Counted from the first letter of the stretch, positions 46,448-58,697 are shown. The stretch: 64,000 bases of DNA from Flammulina velutipes (GCA_011800155.1 CM022372.1:868001-932000); one strand, 5' to 3'. The notes: generated by a model from the letters alone, not told the origin. Program-made: numbers and translations.

Positions 46448-46678
46448 AAATATAGTTTGTAGCATAATTCATCTTGTCAACGGGTTGAAAACCCTCAATA
46501 ATCTAAACAATTGACTTGTTTCCGTTCTTCGTCTGGCTTCAAGGGTAGCGGTCATATTTCGTCTGCCTACTGGGAGACTACTAGGTCAATTACTTTTGCG
46601 TGCAATTACTACCCGACGTCGACCAGTGGCACGATGTGAATTCGCGCACGGGATTGTACACTTTGGTCACAACGTTTT

Positions 46679-46886
46679 TGATCATCATGATCTCTCCCCA
46701 TGTTGTAGAGAGGTTCTTAGTGCTTAGCCTCAGCTTCTTACCTGCACCTGGTCTTTCGTGCTTGCTATTGTGTATCTATTGTCACGACGTATCGACCCAG
46801 ATCTGAGCCGGATCCGCATCAAAAGGCCTTCTATTGTAGGTACAAAAGCATCCTTCTGTCCCATACTCTATCTCTCTGCATCCACC
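46679..46886 (+). repeat. duplicated promoter segment, copy 2
   Basis: Second copy of the 5' region described at 44841-45063, with small indels. It directly precedes the second F-box gene. Confidence 0.65.
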
Positions 46887-48258
46887 ATGTCCTGCAGCCT
46901 CTGTCGCATGCCATTTGTTCCCGGCAGTCAAGCAACCTCGCCTCTGCCCCAGCACTACCCGCCGAAAGGTCTGCTTACAGTCGGCATATACAACTATTTC
47001 ACTCTCGCGATCGGTCTTGGGTACGTCGCGCGTCTTTCTGCCATCGCGATAAGTACACTGAGCAACCGTCATAACACAGCCGCCCAGAGGTGCAGACCAT
47101 CAAATCCAACTTTGACTACGTTAGTGGCAACATGTTCTGTGGCTTCAATGGTTTCATGATCCTCTGCGTAATCTGGGAAAGCGATGGTGGCGTGGTGAGG
47201 ATACACAGTTCTATGTCGTCGGTTTCGACTCACAGTTCGATACAGGCATCGATGATGCATACCGGGTGTGCCAAGTTGCTCCTTCATCGCATGGAAGCCG
47301 GTACGGAAACATACGAGCGTTTCGTCAAGCTTGCCGAAGTAACTGAGGTCCTCAGTCGCCCGCTGGGCGGAAAAGATGCAGGTAGATACCGCGACATTCG
47401 CTACGAGGAGGCGGGCGAGAAGATCGATCTCCGTCCTTTCTGGACGGAGGGCTCCGGGTGGGGTGAAAATGCTTTCAACTGGCAGGCTTTATCTGAAAGC
47501 CCATACTCTTTCCTCATTAATCGTCCCAACGTGTATGTTCTGTTTCTGTCGCGAATGATTTGTCGGTTCTGAACAACGCTCTAGGTTCCCGCGATTCTTT
47601 TTCAGCGTCGCTGCCTCCAGGATCGAGGGACTTGACCGTCCATCTGCTGATAGAACCGACCGTATCACCACTCAGCCCCTCGAGCTCATCGCATACCTTC
47701 TGCCCTTCCTCCCCGTCAAAGATTACCTGAGCTTGATGTCAACCTGTCGTTTCCTCCGTCTACAGTCACTCACGTTGTTCCAATCTCACGCACGCAGCTT
47801 AGTCTTGCAGCTCCCATGGGCCATACCAATCCCCGCCGAAGTTGACGAGATGTCGGCAGAACTACTCGGGAAACTGCCCAACGCTGAGAATTCGCCACAC
47901 GATGCCGACTGGCTGTTATACCTCTCGCATATCCATCGTACCAAGAGCATGCGCATGCGTCGATGGCTCTGGTCACTTTGCGACGAGTTTTATCGTGTTT
48001 ATGAGGAGAAGAAGGTTACGAGTCCTGTGTTGGACCCAACGACGCCGCAGTATGAATCGGCACACCTTGGGCTAGATATGGCGTATGAGATGGCTCAGAT
48101 GTCTGACCCAAACTCGAAGAAGAAGAAGAAATCGAGTAAGAGCAACGATGAGCTCGCGGGCATGATGAACAAGTTGTAAGTGTCTGTGTTTCTGACAGAT
48201 ACGTGGGCTGATTTCTTGAACTTGTAGATCCTCGTCCCTAGGTAACATTCATATTTAG
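46887..48258 (+). CDS. F-box protein, tandem copy 2
   Basis: Exons 46887-47020, 47080-47194, 47246-47532, 47585-48175 and 48228-48258 give 385 residues. It is a close paralogue of the preceding gene, with the same CxxC N-terminus, the same first three exon lengths and an F-box reading QPLELIAYLLPFLPVKDYLS. Exon 4 is one codon shorter and the last exon ends differently (SSSLGNIHI). The start-to-start offset is 1.82 kb. High similarity including introns and promoter indicates a recent tandem duplication. Both copies are intact, so neither is a pseudogene. Confidence 0.82.
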
Positions 48259-48421
48259 GGGATGCAGTGTGTATAATCATGGTTTGTATGTAGCATATGT
48301 ACCTGTCTTGTTCTGTAGTTGTAAATGAGGGAATAACCCTAACCTGAAATGTATTTACTCTCCGTGGCATTGCCAAACAACTGACTTGTTCCCGCTCGTC
48401 GTTCGTCAGTTCACCATCACC

Positions 48422-49151
48422 ATGTCATTATTACTTTTGCGTGCAAATGCTGCACGACCGCTGGCACGATGCGCTTTGGCGCGCGGGATTGCTACGCCTA
48501 CGAGTACAGAGCCGACGACTATCCGTTCAGAGCAGTCCGCCTCTGAGATCGTTGCGCCCGCACCTGCCCGAGATGTAATGGTCGCGGATGTTATCAGCGG
48601 TGCTCCTAGTGCGTAGCGGCGCATTTTACATCCTTGGCTTGCTGTTAAATTCTGACTATAGCGGAGCTTCGCCACCGTCCCGTGAGGATATACCAGCCGA
48701 CGAGAAACACTATGCAGAGTGGTGGTGCGAAGATGGAGCGCTGGCGCATTGATTTCGATATCCTGCTGGGCGGCGGAAGATGGGAGAATCCGCTTATGGG
48801 ATGGGCATCCTCGTGCGTTTTTCCTTGGTGTTAATGTTGGATTTTGGATTGAATGCGGCGGTGTAGCGCGGATTATATGCAGGGGACTCGCGTTTCGTTC
48901 AAGTCGAAGGAGGACGCGGTTCATTTCGCAGAGAAGCAAGGTATCTATATACCAGTTGTATCGATACCCAATGCTAATGCTTTTGGTGCAGGATGGGATT
49001 ACTATGTGTACGTTATGATTTTCTTGCATTCACTGACTTTGTTTAATCCGTCTTCAGCCAACCTTCTGTTACAAAGAGGGTCCCTCCCAAGAATTATGGC
49101 GAGAACTACAAGTACCAACCCGGCAAGCTTCGCATTTGTAAGACCAAGTAA
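48422..49151 (+). CDS. NDUFS4: mitochondrial complex I subunit NDUFS4 (18-21 kDa)
   Basis: Exons 48422-48608, 48662-48812, 48867-48940, 48992-49007 and 49058-49151 give 173 residues. The N-terminus is a mitochondrial presequence (MSLLLLRANAARPLARCALA). The conserved domain reads RPVRIYQPTRNTMQSGGAKM, with WRIDFD, RWENPLMGWASSADYMQGTR, then SKEDAVHFAEKQGWDYYV and YKYQPGKLRICKTK. NDUFS4 is an accessory subunit at the N-module/Q-module junction of NADH:ubiquinone oxidoreductase. Exon 4 is only 16 nt. Length and all motifs are normal. Confidence 0.93.
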
Positions 49152-49603
49152 TAGACCAACTTGCAATGCATCTGTGTTCTGTCACTTGTCCTCTTGACTG
49201 AAATGCCTGTCCTCTCTCCCCTACGCTCTGGGTATCTGTGAGTGGTCTGTTTACGGCCAGGTGTCTACACCACTATACCAGAAAATACCCGAAGTTATGC
49301 CCGTTGGAATTTTGAATGGCCACGGCGCCCACAAATTTCTACTAGTTGGTCGTTACTTCAGGAGGTAGATAGCAATCATATACGGAATGTTTATGAGGGT
49401 ATCGCGGTTGGCAATTGAAAGCGCCACATTTATCACGTGCAGTTACATATGACATCTTACGATCATGATGATCCTCACGACCGTTCGGAGTCGTTCGTTC
49501 GTTCTCGCTACCATCTGTCGACAACCCTCATGCTTTTTTGTTAATTTCTTTCGACAAATTCTTCCAGTTTCTCGTCGCAAGAACGTGCATTTAACAAACG
49601 ACA
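49152..49603. other. intergenic, nothing seen
   Basis: 3' flank of NDUFS4 and upstream region of the CSC1-like gene. No supported feature. Confidence 0.5.
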
Positions 49604-52600
49604 ATGGGCGACATTCAAACTCGGCCGTTTTCCAAGAATTACAGGTATTGTGTCCCCACAATGTAGCAGAAATTTGTCGTGGACTGACAGGTCGTTTGCA
49701 GTGGTCTCATTAACCAGTCTGTTATCGCAGTCGGTCTGACGGTGCTATGCGTCTCTGGGCAAGAATACATGAAGCGACGACGAAGAGGCAAGGCAAGGGA
49801 AACGGTCAACCCACCTGGTGAACTGGGCAGCAGAGAGTCCTGGGAGTTCGGATAGTGCGTGCTCTTGGATTCGTGCCTTTTGGTTTCCATCTAATTTTGC
49901 ATTTCCAGCCTCTTCCAGGGACGCTCATGGGCGTGGTGAGTGCATTTAGGGCTTTATCTCTGCAACATTGGTTTATGAATCGTTCAGGAAACCGTCTCCT
50001 CCGAGTCCTCAGGGATGGATACTATCCTGGGTCCCTCAGATTGTCATGTTTCCGGAGGAAAAGATGAACGAACTACGAGGCGTGGACGCCGCTCTGTACA
50101 TTCGCTTTCTGCGCGGTTGCTGTGAGTGTTTCAAAACCATTCTTGTTTGACACGCTCAATGTTGTTATAGTCTACTTTACCCTTCTACACACACTTACGA
50201 CATTTCCCATCCTGTTCCCCATACACGTCAAGTTCTCCGACGACTCTATCGACCAAAAGTCCATGACACGGGCCTCTATCTCTTCCCTGGTTACCACAAC
50301 GCACGGCAAAGCACTTCTCTGGATTCACATATGTCTCCTGATATGGGTCACGCTGTCCTGGATTGTGACGCTGTTCTGGATTTCCCATGGCGCATTCAGG
50401 CTTCGTGCTGCCAGCATTAAACAGGCGGGAAAAAGACTTCCCATCACCGATGACGCCGATTACCATCCCCACCCTCACCCACAATACGCCTTCGCGTCCA
50501 ATCCGTCGATTCGCGACCTCCAACCGTCTTACGGCCTTCGATTGCGCACTATCATGGTATCCAATGTTCCGCCCCAACTGCGGTCCGAGAAGGAACTGAA
50601 GGAATACTTCGAGTACTTCATGTCTCGCAAGCTAGAGCGTCCTGCCCTTGGTCTTACGGCCAATACTCAGCCCGGCTTCTTCAACAAATGCCTGGCCTTT
50701 CTCTTTAATCGCGCCAAACGGTTTCCTGTCATTCAAGGATCTACCAAGGAGGAGGACAGCAATGCATCATCTGGTTCGAACCCCGACGCGGTTCCCATGA
50801 TCGACCGTGTGGTGATTGCGAGGAAGATGACTGAGCTAGCGTCTTTGTTGGAACGACGGGAGGATATCTTGCGGTTATTAGAGACGGCTCATATCAAGTT
50901 AGCCAAGAAAGCTCTCAGTGCCGTCAAGGAGGCAATGACACGCAAGGACGCTCACAAGCCATTCTCCCGTAGCACCTCGCGTGCCAAGTTTGTCGCCCAA
51001 CAACGAAAGACGGTGTTGGACCCAGAAATTGGTGATCCTTCGCAGGATGGCACGTTGACGGAGGAAGAACGCACGGAGCAGGTCATCAAAGCTCTGGGTC
51101 CATTTGTTGACGAGTTCGAGTTGCGACCACCCCCTTCGAACCACAGGATACTCAATTCCTCGAAGCACGCGTTCCAGAAGCTCCGAATGGAAGGTTCGAG
51201 CGACTCTGATGACCACGGAGAGCCAACGAGCTATCCTCCGACACATGCTGGGCGAACACGGCGGCACAAACAGACGATTTGGGACGCGCTTCTGAGTTTG
51301 CCACGGAGCAGCTTGGATGCTTATCAGCCCCTCATCAACCTTTCGCATCTATTTCGCGGCAAGACGGTACCATCGATCGATTATTACACTGCGAAGTTGA
51401 ACCTTCTCACATCTCTGATCACCGAGAATCGAGCAAGACATCTCTCGGAGTACCCTCCAGTTTCCACGGCCTTTGTGACGTTTGCCGACGCGGCGGATGC
51501 AAGGAGGGCGTGCAAGTATCTTGCGGTACACCCGGACAACCCGTTGACGTGCATGGTTCAGATGGCCCCAGAGTATCAGGATCTGGATTGGATCAGAGTC
51601 ATGAAGAATTCCTTTGATGCCGAGGTGAGAATCCTCGTCTTCTTGCAAGTGACTCATTGTTAACTAGTTCTGCGATAGTTTGTCAAGGATTGGGTCGTCA
51701 GCATGGGCGTTTGGGCGTTCACGGTATTCTGGCTCTTCCCTGTCTCGTTGCTGGTTGGTCTGGTCTCCATTCAGAACATCTCCGCTTTCTGGCCAGGTCT
51801 CAAGGCGTATCTTGATCGCCACAAATTCGAGGAGGAAGTCATCCAGTCGTTCCTTCCCACGCTGCTCGTCGCGCTGTTGGCTCTCCTCATTCCGCTAATT
51901 TTGCTGCTTATCGCCAAGAAGGCGCACACGATTACGACTCTCTCTGCTCTGCACGATCGTATCATGACTCGATATTATAAGTTCCTCGTTGTGAATGTTT
52001 TGGTCTTCTTTTGTGTTGGGACGGCGGCGATGCAATCTCTTTTGGACTCGTTTAGAGCTAAATCAGACCGACCTGATATCCTACAAATCGTGGCGAGCAG
52101 CTTTCCATCTGCAGGCCCGTTCTATGTTGGATGGCGTGAGTGTTATTCTGTCTTCGCTTAATATGACACTGACCAGGGGGTACAGAGATTTTCACTACTG
52201 CTATGCAGGGTGGCTTTGAAATTGCTCTTCGTAAGTAATTTTTGCCTTCTCGTCTTACAAGCTTGCTTAAATTCCAACAGTTGGCGTGTGTATTAAAATT
52301 TGCCTACTGAGATTTGGGAACTCAAAAAAATTATAGCTCCCTCTAATTATGTATCCTACCACACGACGACAGGTTACTCCGTACGTGCAGTCTCGAGTCT
52401 CCTTTCTATTATTTTCTGATGTTTTGCTCCAGGCGCAAGCGGGCTGTCGGTGTACGACCTCGCACTTTCAATTACTATTGTAATTATTCATATTCTCAAC
52501 ATTTCCAAGAGCGGCTCATATAAACTTTGCAGATTGGCTTCCCACTCATCTACTACCAATACACGTATTGGTGGTCTTCGCCGTGCTTAATCCTTTTGTC

Positions 52601-54612
52601 TTTCCCTTTGGGACCTTGTATTTCTTCATACAGACAGGTACGCTTCAACGCAACCGAAGAAAGTTGTTATTAACGTTTCATCGCTTACAGGAGTAGTAAA
52701 AAACCAAGCAAGTGTTTGATTCTTGGTTGGACGAAGCATGTATTGACGGTCTGTGCAGCTAATTCACATTTACGCCAAGAATTACGAAGGGGATGGAAAA
52801 CTCATTCTTATTCGTCTCACTCGATATTCCCTCGACGGTAAGTTATTCATACTCAAGACTCGGCACACACCGCTCATCGAACTTCTTTAGGTTTGATTCT
52901 CGCTCAGGTCAGACTCCCGTGAAAAGTCGATGTAAATGTCCTAACCACCATTTTCCAGGCGGTTTTCCTCGCCTATATGGTAGTCCTCAAGAAGACACCA
53001 AATGTCGCGCTCTCCGCCATCTTGATAGTGTTCACCTCTGTGTTCAAGATTGTGTACGTTCTTTTCAGTATCGCCGTCTTCTGTCAGGCCTCATGATTTT
53101 CGCAGCATGACTCGAATGCTTCGAGCTCAGTTCGAACATGACGACATCATCCACGCCAATACCGTTCTGGGTACACATTCAGAGGGATCACCCGAACTCG
53201 AACGCGACGAAACGGACAATAACGAAGCGGACATGAACGGCTTGATTTCCAAAGTCAGGACTGCAAGATGGCGCGTACCCGGCTGGGTATCGTTTTCCTA
53301 TGGCACCGTTCGCCACCATCACCATGTCGCGCGCCCGAATCCCTTCAGAAATAATCCCAACTCCTTTTCCCGCATTGGCACGCGGTCTTCCGAGAACAGC
53401 CCCAAGGTGCCATCGTCGATGCCGTCGCAGATTCAGATGGAGGATGAACCTGCTAAGGTTCCAGTGTCTAGGGTTCCTTTTGGCCTGGACCCACAGGTTC
53501 ATAACGAGGACGATTATACAGGACCTGTTGTTCCTCATCCTCCTCCTGTGACATGGGACGATCTGTTGACACCCGACCTTCCCTACGATAACCCGTACTA
53601 CGTCCGGCCCATCAACAATGTTCTATGGCTCCCTCGCAATCCTTGTGGAATTCTCGATTTGGATGACACAATCGATATGAAGACGTCTATCACTGTAGAA
53701 CCATCTGGGGGCAAGCTCGGTACATGGGTGGGTATTGTGGAGGTTGAGTCGCCAGCGGAGATGTCGCGACTCTCGCTGGAGACTGAGTCGGCCCCTCACG
53801 AAGAATCACCCCGCCCGAAACGACCAAGCATAACCACTTCGTTCACCATGTCCGAGTTCGATGGCACGGAGGAGATTGACTTGCCGCTTGTCATTGCGAA
53901 ACGGGTTCAAGCGGGAGACGATATCGAGCAGAGCCTACGTCCCCGTCGACCATCCACCTTTAGGCATCGGCCCAGTACCGCGTCTAGCAAGCGCCAGGGC
54001 AGCCTATCGGGGCGGCCATTCTTGCATTCATATAGATCTTTCTCCGACGGAACAACAACCTCTATTAAACGAGCGCGTTCCGGTTCCATACTGACGACAT
54101 TAGACGCACCTCGACCTGTCACGCCGAAACGTTCGGTCTCTCCATTGCGCAAGCCAACACAGCTGCACCATTATCCCTTCCCCAAATCACCCCGACGTCC
54201 CAATTCTTCACCTCGTCCCGATTCTTCACCAAATCCTGACTCTTCTCTTTCTCCCCAACCCAACTCCTCGCCATGGCTGGACTCTTCGCCCCAACCCGAC
54301 TTACTTCGTCCAGAGGGCTTACTGCACCCAGATGCTCGCGTGCAAACTGACCATGTCACGAGGTCGACATCCTTGTTGTCCTTGAACATTCCTCCGATGA
54401 AACGCTCCGACAATATCTCTGCCCATCAAGCGATCATGAGGGAGGTTATGGCGGAAGAAGAAGATGCATTCGTGGATAGGTTGGAGACGGAGGAAGCTGA
54501 GGCTACGAAGAACACGAGGTCTTTCCTCACCTCCTGGATGTACAAGAAGACTACGGATGATGACGCTGGGTCTCATCGCAAGAAGAGTATGACGGGAGGA
54601 GATGAGCACTGA
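49604..54612 (+). CDS. CSC1/OSCA (DUF221) calcium-permeable channel-like protein
   Basis: Sixteen exons give 1408 residues: 49604-49644, 49702-49854, 49909-49935, 49988-50121, 50171-51624, 51679-52135, 52186-52230, 52281-52285, 52337-52380, 52433-52479, 52533-52637, 52691-52707, 52759-52837, 52891-52907, 52959-53053, 53106-54612. N-terminal helices precede a cytosolic RRM-like loop with TIMVSNVPPQLRSEKELKEY. The pore part follows: FVKDWVVSMGVWAFTVFWLF, LPTLLVALLALLIPLILLLI, GFEIALLGLPLIMYPTTRR, VRPRTFNYYYWLPTHLL and LIHIYAKNYEGDGKLILIRL. The C-terminal 500 residues are disordered with Ser-Pro-Asp repeats. The family forms osmo- or mechanosensitive cation channels. Two oddities are a 5-nt exon and a GC-AG intron after 52707. 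Confidence 0.9.
54180..54310 (+). repeat. Ser-Ser-Pro-x-Pro-Asp tandem repeat in the CSC1 tail
   Basis: Six or more short units of the form SSPxPDSSP (NSSPRPDSSPNPDSS, then QPNSSPWLDSSPQPD) arise from degenerate copies of a 15-24 nt unit. They lie in the disordered C-terminal tail. Confidence 0.6.
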
Positions 54613-54890
54613 ATTTTTACGACTTTTCGGCGCAGTTGATCTATCTTTATGAACTGATACCCCCCACGGATACACATATTTGTATATTGAACATCATAAT
54701 GGCTTTCTTTGTTTTGCAATGCATTTCGCCGACACCCAACCGCGACCGACGATTATCCTCCTGGGATAGAAGTCTATTTCCCCGGTGTCGTAATTACGAC
54801 CGATTATTTTCCTTGGCGCCGATGTTCTGCAGCCGTCGTTTAGCTATTTAACAGGAAGTGGAAACAAGGACGACCCGGTAATTCTGCGAT

Positions 54891-56265
54891 ATGTTTTCTT
54901 CATTGTTGGTCTTCTTGGGCGTTGGGCTTGTTAGAGCTGGAACGACCGTCTGGTCGGGAAGCTTTGATAACTATGCCACTGTGGCGGATTTTGATAAGTG
55001 TGAGTGGCTGTCGTGTTTTTATGATGTCGTGGTTAATTTATGTGTGGCGTGCCAGGGTCTTGGGCAAACCAGGTTGGACAGTACCAATGGGTGTGTTTTG
55101 TTCGAAAGTTGGTTCGCTCGCTGATGCAGTGCATCAATATAGTACATCCACGGAGAGGGACCAACCTCCAACTATCTTGCACTCGACTCGTCGTTCAAGA
55201 ACCCTGCGTCTGAGGAGAAGCACGGTCTAAAGATGACGATCTCGACTAACGCAACATGGAATTCGCAGATGGAGCGTGCAGAGCTCATTCCGCAGACAGT
55301 GAGCTCTCTCTGTAGCGCTTCGTTCGCGTGAACTTATGATCCCGTAGACCGCAAATCTGGGAACTGGAACTTTGTTCTATCACTTCTCAGTCAAGAGGTC
55401 GAACACCAACGCACCAGATGTGAGTGGATTAACGTCATGACATCGCTTTCTAAAGCGGAGAATTGCAGTCTACACTCGAGCATCAAGTCATGTTTTTCGA
55501 AAGTCATTTCACAGAGGTAAAATGCTGTCTGTCTTTCCTGGAAAATGATCAAAACCTGAGGACATCTCTATAGCTCAAGTACGGAGTGGGACCCACGGCA
55601 ACTGACCTCCAATGGCATGTAGGGGGTAACCGCCAATGGGGAACACCTTTCACCGCCGATACTTGGTTTAACTTCGCCTACGAAATCAACGTGAGCATAT
55701 ACCCCTCATCCCGTCGTTCGACCGAAACGCCGACATCCCATTTAGTTCAGCTCCAGCACCGTCGGCCTTTGGGCATCCACTGGATCAGCCCCATTGACCA
55801 AAGTTGTCCAGAACTTATCGGCGAGCACATCCACAAACTCCGCCGATTTCCACGTCGGTGTTCTGCGTATCGTCAACCGAAACCCACCAGAGGACTGGTA
55901 TGTTAGTGGTGTGTACATCGAGAGTGGACCCATCACCACAAGCATTGGAAGTGGAACCGGAACCGGACCAGTAGGTACGACTTCAGTGGCCACCTCTGCG
56001 GCGCCTTCTACCACTGGGGCAACATCGACTTCGGTTGCCGCTGGGCCATTACAGACACAGTGGGGCCAGTGTGGAGGTGAGAATCTCTGAAAGTTCTGGT
56101 GCGATGAGAAGAGGCTGAAATTTGTTAAAGGAAACGGGTGGACAGGCGCTACAGCATGCGCAGGCAGCTTCAAGTGTGTCAAGTTGTCAGATTACTACTC
56201 CCAGGTCAGTCTGTGTTGTCAGGAGGTTTACGCTCCATTTGCTGACAAGTTCACAGTGCCAATGA
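54891..56265 (+). CDS. GH131 glucanase with C-terminal CBM1
   Basis: Nine exons (54891-54999, 55056-55090, 55143-55298, 55348-55419, 55469-55516, 55574-55690, 55746-56076, 56131-56204, 56257-56265) give 316 residues. Signal peptide (MFSSLLVFLGVGLVRAG), then the GH131 domain: VWSGSFDNYATVADFDKWSW, WNSQMERAELIPQT, LFYHFSVKRS, LEHQVMFFESHFTELKYG and WFNFAYEINF. A Ser/Thr/Gly linker leads to a fungal cellulose-binding module (QTQWGQCGGNGWTGATACAG, then a Cys and SDYYSQCQ). GH131 enzymes act on beta-1,3/1,4/1,6-glucans, so this is a secreted plant cell-wall degrading enzyme. The last exon codes for just two residues and the stop. It is convergent with the SOD gene. Confidence 0.92.
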
Positions 56266-56337
56266 GTAGTTAGGAAGAACGTCGATTGCGCCTAAGTAAG
56301 AGTACATGTTAAATTAAGCCAATCCTGTCGTGCGATG

Positions 56338-57119
56338 TTAGTTGTAACTTGTAAAGGATGGACCAATGTCAGCGAACATACCAATGACACCACACGCGGC
56401 TCTGCCTCCAGCATTCCCTGTTTTCAAGGACTCTTCGTCGTCCCCACGGCCAAGGTCATCCGTTCCTGCGTGAAGGACAACAGCGCGACTGCGGGTGTGA
56501 ATCTAGACATGAAAACAAGGGTGAAAAAAGGTAACATACCCGATAATACTCAGAGGCCCGTTAAGGGTGAGGAGGCTGTCAGTGAATTCAAAAGAAGCAG
56601 TGCCATCCTCGTTAGTTTTGATGTTCCCTAGGTCGCCGACATGTCGGATTGCATCGCTTGGAGCGCCGTGCGTTTTGCCGAACGGGTCAAAGTGGGGGCC
56701 AGCAGACGCGCATCCGCCTGTGAGGTCTCCGAATTGACTGTGATTGTTGAGCACAAGAGGTTGTTCTAGATGAATGGAAACTCACTGGATATGGAATCCA
56801 CGAGCAGCGGAGGCGTCGAGGCCTGTTAGTTCACCCTTGACAGTGACTGGTCCGTTGGACGAGCCCTGCTCGAAGATGACTGTTCCCGAAGCCTTGGATT
56901 CACCACTCAAGACAACTTTGGCCTACAATAAAATTGAGACTTTTTGGTTCCATGAATTTATCAGATAAGACGAACTTTGGTCACACTGAAATCCGAGCCT
57001 GACTTGGACTGGAAGAATCCAATGCTCAACAGAGTTACGACAATGATACAGCCGGCGACCACGATATTTCTAGCGTTTTTTGGCTTTTCGTTTAGAGGGT
57101 GATACGTGGCTTTGCTCAT
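56338..57119 (-). CDS. Cu/Zn superoxide dismutase with N-terminal membrane anchor
   Basis: Exons 57119-56985, 56922-56786, 56737-56540 and 56488-56338 give 206 residues. Residues about 18-38 form one hydrophobic helix ([19 protein letters not shown]) after a short basic cytosolic start, so this is probably a type II membrane or secreted form. The SOD domain keeps all metal ligands: [28 protein letters not shown] and [13 protein letters not shown]. The disulfide cysteines are also present (GGCASAG and AACGVIG). It converts superoxide to H2O2 and O2. An exocellular location would suit supply of H2O2 near the cell wall; this is inference. All introns close in frame. Confidence 0.85.
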
Positions 57120-57914
57120 GGTGGGCAAAAGTAAGCCGTGGATGCTGACGCGAAGTCAACGCGAAATTGCCTCATCCGTTTGCCTATCCGTTCCGCTGAG
57201 CCGACATGTTATCAATCTTATCTCTTGAAACGTGGCTATTTGAACACTTTCGGCCAATTCCGTTCAGCTTGTTTTAGCCTTTCGCGCACAGTTTTACCAG
57301 ATTCCTACCCAGTCCAGTCTATGTAATCCTCTCGTCTCTCTCGAGTCTCTACCAGTGGCCCAGCGCTTGGCTCAAACGTCCTCCTCATCCTTCTGCCCGT
57401 GTTCAACCCTATTAACATAATGAAACCGGCCATGTCACGAGCAAAGCCTGAGTAGAACCCGACGCGAACCTGCCAAGGTGTCATCTACACTGCGAAGTCT
57501 GCTTCTTTTGCGCATTGCCTTTACAATGTACCCACTGGCAACCGCTCACACGATCCGAGTCCTCCAGCAGTTATTGCTTCTCCAGTCCAAGTCGCCCGCA
57601 TTCTAGTATACTCAGATTCTATACCCCACAGCAGAGCTCAGCAATGAAGGTCTAAATTAAATTAGACGGGACGGAACGAGGAGGCTGGTTGACCCTCAAC
57701 GATCGACCTAGGCGTCTATTATTTATTTGATGCCACGATGCGGAGGAAGTCTCTGGTAAGCGTTTCGGAAATAACTCAGGAAGGCGCTCAGTTTCGTATA
57801 AAAGGACTCTGGCTAACCGCTGAGATTCTTCATCCTCCCTCTTCATCTCCATCTCAGCAAACGACTTCGAGTCACTTACATTCTCTTTACCCCACAATCC
57901 TTACAATCTCAACG
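57120..57914. other. divergent intergenic region with TATA box
   Basis: Shared upstream region of the SOD gene and the hydrophobic secreted-protein gene. A TATAAAA box at about 57797-57803 lies some 115 bp before the latter start, with a pyrimidine-rich leader (CCTCCCTCTTCATCTCC) after it, as in strongly expressed fungal genes. No other gene is supported. Confidence 0.5.
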
Positions 57915-58697
57915 ATGCCTTCCTTCGCCTCCCTCCTCACCTACGCCGCTCTTGGCTTCGCCGCTTTCGCCTCCGTTGCGGCGGTGCCTGTCACTGTCGC
58001 TGACAACCACTTGTCCCTCGTCGAGGTTGAGGCTCGTGGGTGCGACTGCAAGAGTCTCCCCACCATCATCGTCGACCTTACCGCCGACCTCAACGCTTGC
58101 TTCGCTCCCATCGGTATGATTTCTTCCTATGGTTTGGAATGGTTGCTTATCCATCTATGTAGTATTTGGCACGTCGGCCAACATCACTCTTGATGTCGTT
58201 ACACCCATCATTGTGGAGGCTAAGGCGCTCGTCGTTGCCGCGATCGTGGACGTTAAGGTTTTAGTTGGATTGAACGTTGAGGTCATCTTGGCCACCGCCA
58301 CCGGCGTGATCTCCCTCATTGATATCTCTGGTCTCCTCTGCACCCTTCTGGCTGTACGTCCGTCATCTTATGGTTCTGTTCAGACGCTAATTTTGTTTGC
58401 TCTAGTTGATCTTCTCCGTCGTCAACATCGTCCTTACTATCCTCGTCAAAGTTGATGTCGACATCATCTCGCCTCTGCTTTGCGAGCTTTTGTGAGTTAG
58501 AGCTATGAGGTCTACTGTGCTACTCTGACATATTTGATAGGGTCGTTGTCGCTGAGCTGCTCAAGTTGGTGTTGAGCCTCGTTGGTGGTCTCCTTGCCAT
58601 CCTCCTGCCTTTGATCTTCAACATCATCCTCCCGGTCATCCTGAAGCTGAACTTGGTTTCTGTGTTTGCTTTCTTGGGTGTTTCGATCCAGCTCTAA
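57915..58697 (+). CDS. hydrophobic secreted protein, unknown family
   Basis: Exons 57915-58113, 58163-58353, 58406-58491 and 58541-58697 give 210 residues. After a signal peptide (MPSFASLLTYAALGFAAFAS) comes a short pro-like segment, a CxC (RGCDCKSLP), then long Val/Leu/Ile-rich amphipathic stretches (VEAKALVVAAIVDVKVLVGL, IFSVVNIVLTILVKVDVDII, LLSLIF-like helices) with few charges. There are five cysteines in all. It is not a class I hydrophobin by cysteine pattern. The codons are C/T-biased and the leader is pyrimidine-rich, which suggests high expression. I do not recognise a named family; similar small hydrophobic secreted proteins are common in mushrooms. Confidence 0.7.
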
